Source: Desulfobacteraceae bacterium
GTDB taxonomy: Bacteria; Desulfobacterota; Desulfobacteria; Desulfobacterales; JAUWMJ01
Assembly: GCA_030612225.1 (NCBI GenBank)
Contig: JAUWOH010000215.1
Coordinates: 1-5,896 of the forward strand
Direction: 5' to 3'
Length of the DNA stretch: 5,896 bases
Shown piece after piece: positions 4,914 through 5,896 of the stretch. Position 1 is the first letter of the stretch. Each line of letters begins with the position of its first letter. The notes under the pieces are model-generated. The model worked only from the letters and a program-made list of their open reading frames with translations. It did no database searches and was not told the DNA's origin. The position numbers and the translations under genes were made by a program.

Positions 4914-5324
4914 GCTTCGTTTATTTCCTTTTAAAATACCGCTTGCAAGTGATATACTTTTTTTGCCGAAAGATTCCAGGGTTGCGGCAAGCTCGCCCAG
5001 TTCCATTTTCTCGCGAGTATTTACTGCCTTTATAAGGATAGGAAGGTTTACGCCGGATATTACTTCAATGCGCCCTTCTTCAAGAAAGGAATAGCTTAAA
5101 TTTGAAGGAGTACCTCCAAACATATCCGTTAAAATCAGCACGCCTTTTTCCCTGTTAACCTTTTTTATTCCTGCGGCGATTTTTTCCCGTAATTTGTCTA
5201 CATTTTCATTCAAGTCTATTGAGACGGAAATGGTAGCTTCGGGCTTGTTGCCTATAATAAATTCAGAAGCTTCAATGAATGCAGCTCCAAGCTGGCTGTG
5301 TGTGACTATGACTATACCTATCAT
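4911..5324 (-). CDS. PTS EIIA component, mannose/fructose family
   Basis: Small cytoplasmic phosphocarrier of 137 residues, the normal length of a stand-alone EIIA-Man domain (ManX N-terminal type). The phosphorylated histidine is H9 in IVIVTHSQLG, and the conserved acidic partner is D67 in LILTDMFGGTPSN. The late motif ISGVNLPILIKAV matches the family. In a full PTS it takes phosphate from HPr and passes it to EIIB. No EIIB, EIIC or EIID gene follows here; gap lies downstream beyond the repeat array. It follows rapZ after 49 bases, so it is likely regulatory or part of an hprK/rapZ block whose other members are off the window. The ribosome site is weak (AAAGG about 11 bases from the ATG). 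The TGA stop (4913-4911) is in the heptamer array. Confidence 0.93.
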   Translation of the reverse strand: MIGIVIVTHSQLGAAFIEASEFIIGNKPEATISVSIDLNENVDKLREKIAAGIKKVNREKGVLILTDMFGGTPSNLSYSFLEEGRIEVISGVNLPILIKAVNTREKMELGELAATLESFGKKSISLASGILKGNKRS

Positions 5325-5373
5325 AAAAAGTCTGCCTTTGATAACCTGGTAGGGCTATCTTTTGGGTTTGCGG

Positions 5374-5896
5374 TTATTTGTCGATATCTCTGTGTTTGAC
5401 CTCAATCTGCTTTCGGGCTTTGCTGATGTGATCAAATATATATCGTGCAATGGCCACAGAACGGTGACGGCCACCGGTGCAGCCAACTGCAATTGTCAGA
5501 TAAGCTTTTTGCTCTTTTTCATACAAAGGGATTAAATAGTCAAGAAAATCAACATATTTTTTTAAAAATAGTCGGGTTTCATTATTATTAATTACATAAT
5601 TTTTTACTTCCTGTGTTTCTCCATCCAGTTCTTTAAGTTCAGGAATAAAATATGGATTTGAAAGAAAACGGACATCAACAATCAGATTGGCGTCTAAGGG
5701 GGTACCATACTTGAAGCCGAACGAAAGTATGTTTATCCGCATGGGTGCCTGGTTTATGGCTTTTTGCGCTATGAGTAAAATAATGGACTTGAGCTCGTGA
5801 ACATTATATCCGGACGTGTTGATTAAGCTGTCACTTGCTTTTTTAAGTCCCTTTAGAGCTTTCTTTTCGGCATTGATGCAATCCAAAAGCCTTTTT
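5374..5896 (-). CDS. rapZ: RapZ, RNase adapter / nucleotide-binding protein (5' end missing)
   Basis: C-terminal part of a RapZ (YvcJ family) protein; the frame stays open to the right edge, so the first 110 or so residues, including the Walker A P-loop, are outside the window. Visible features are the SLINTSGYNVHELK segment, the core FGFKYGTPLDANLIVDVRFL then NPYF, the LDGET segment, and the signature GCTGGRHRSVAIARYIF near the end. In E. coli this C-terminal domain binds the small RNA GlmZ and glucosamine 6-phosphate and so controls GlmS. In other bacteria the family binds nucleotides and its RNA role is unproven. Its neighbour EIIA-Man supports a PTS-linked regulatory block. The internal TTG at 5886 is not the start. 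The family is sure; the function in this organism is inferred. Confidence 0.95.
   Translation of the reverse strand, partial: KRLLDCINAEKKALKGLKKASDSLINTSGYNVHELKSIILLIAQKAINQAPMRINILSFGFKYGTPLDANLIVDVRFLSNPYFIPELKELDGETQEVKNYVINNNETRLFLKKYVDFLDYLIPLYEKEQKAYLTIAVGCTGGRHRSVAIARYIFDHISKARKQIEVKHRDIDK

Overview
This window is the junction between a horizontally acquired element (left, about 1-1630) and a conserved housekeeping block (right, about 1630-5896, all on the minus strand). The core genes are tRNA-Leu(GAG), secG, tpiA, gap (GAPDH), a mannose-family PTS EIIA protein and rapZ. I infer a Gram-negative, deltaproteobacterial (Desulfobacterota, perhaps Desulfobacteraceae-like) chromosome. The grounds are rapZ next to a lone EIIA-Man, the tpiA-secG-tRNA-Leu order, moderately AT-rich coding and many palindromic intergenic repeats. 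No marker gene here proves the taxonomy.

Left part: a complete tyrosine-recombinase integrase (332-1576, plus strand) faces the 3' end of tRNA-Leu(GAG) across about 50 bp holding a bidirectional hairpin. This is the usual arrangement of a genomic island, ICE or prophage inserted at a tRNA 3' end. Only the integrase-proximal end is visible; the rest of the element lies to the left. Upstream of the integrase is about 250 bp that reads like a decayed reading frame. The integrase is visibly more GC-rich than the genes on the right.

Right part, read in the direction of transcription (right to left): rapZ (5' part off the window), EIIA-Man, an inverted array of degenerate 7-bp repeats, a gap promoter and gap, a nested palindromic element of about 190 bp, a second inverted array of 7-bp repeats with a different consensus, an unrecognised four-helix membrane protein, tpiA, secG, a perfect 12-bp inverted repeat, and tRNA-Leu. 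The enzymes are two consecutive triose-phosphate steps (TIM and GAPDH). The phosphoglycerate kinase gene often found between gap and tpiA is absent; the membrane protein and repeats occupy its place. RapZ and EIIA-Man are regulatory proteins usually found in an hprK/rapZ/PTS block.

The most notable content is in the intergenic DNA: two heptamer arrays of the same design but different sequence, and a 34-bp palindromic repeat present at least twice (31/34 identical). One copy of that repeat supplies the apparent start codon and first residues of the membrane protein. I see no CRISPR array and no convincing new defence or metabolic system.
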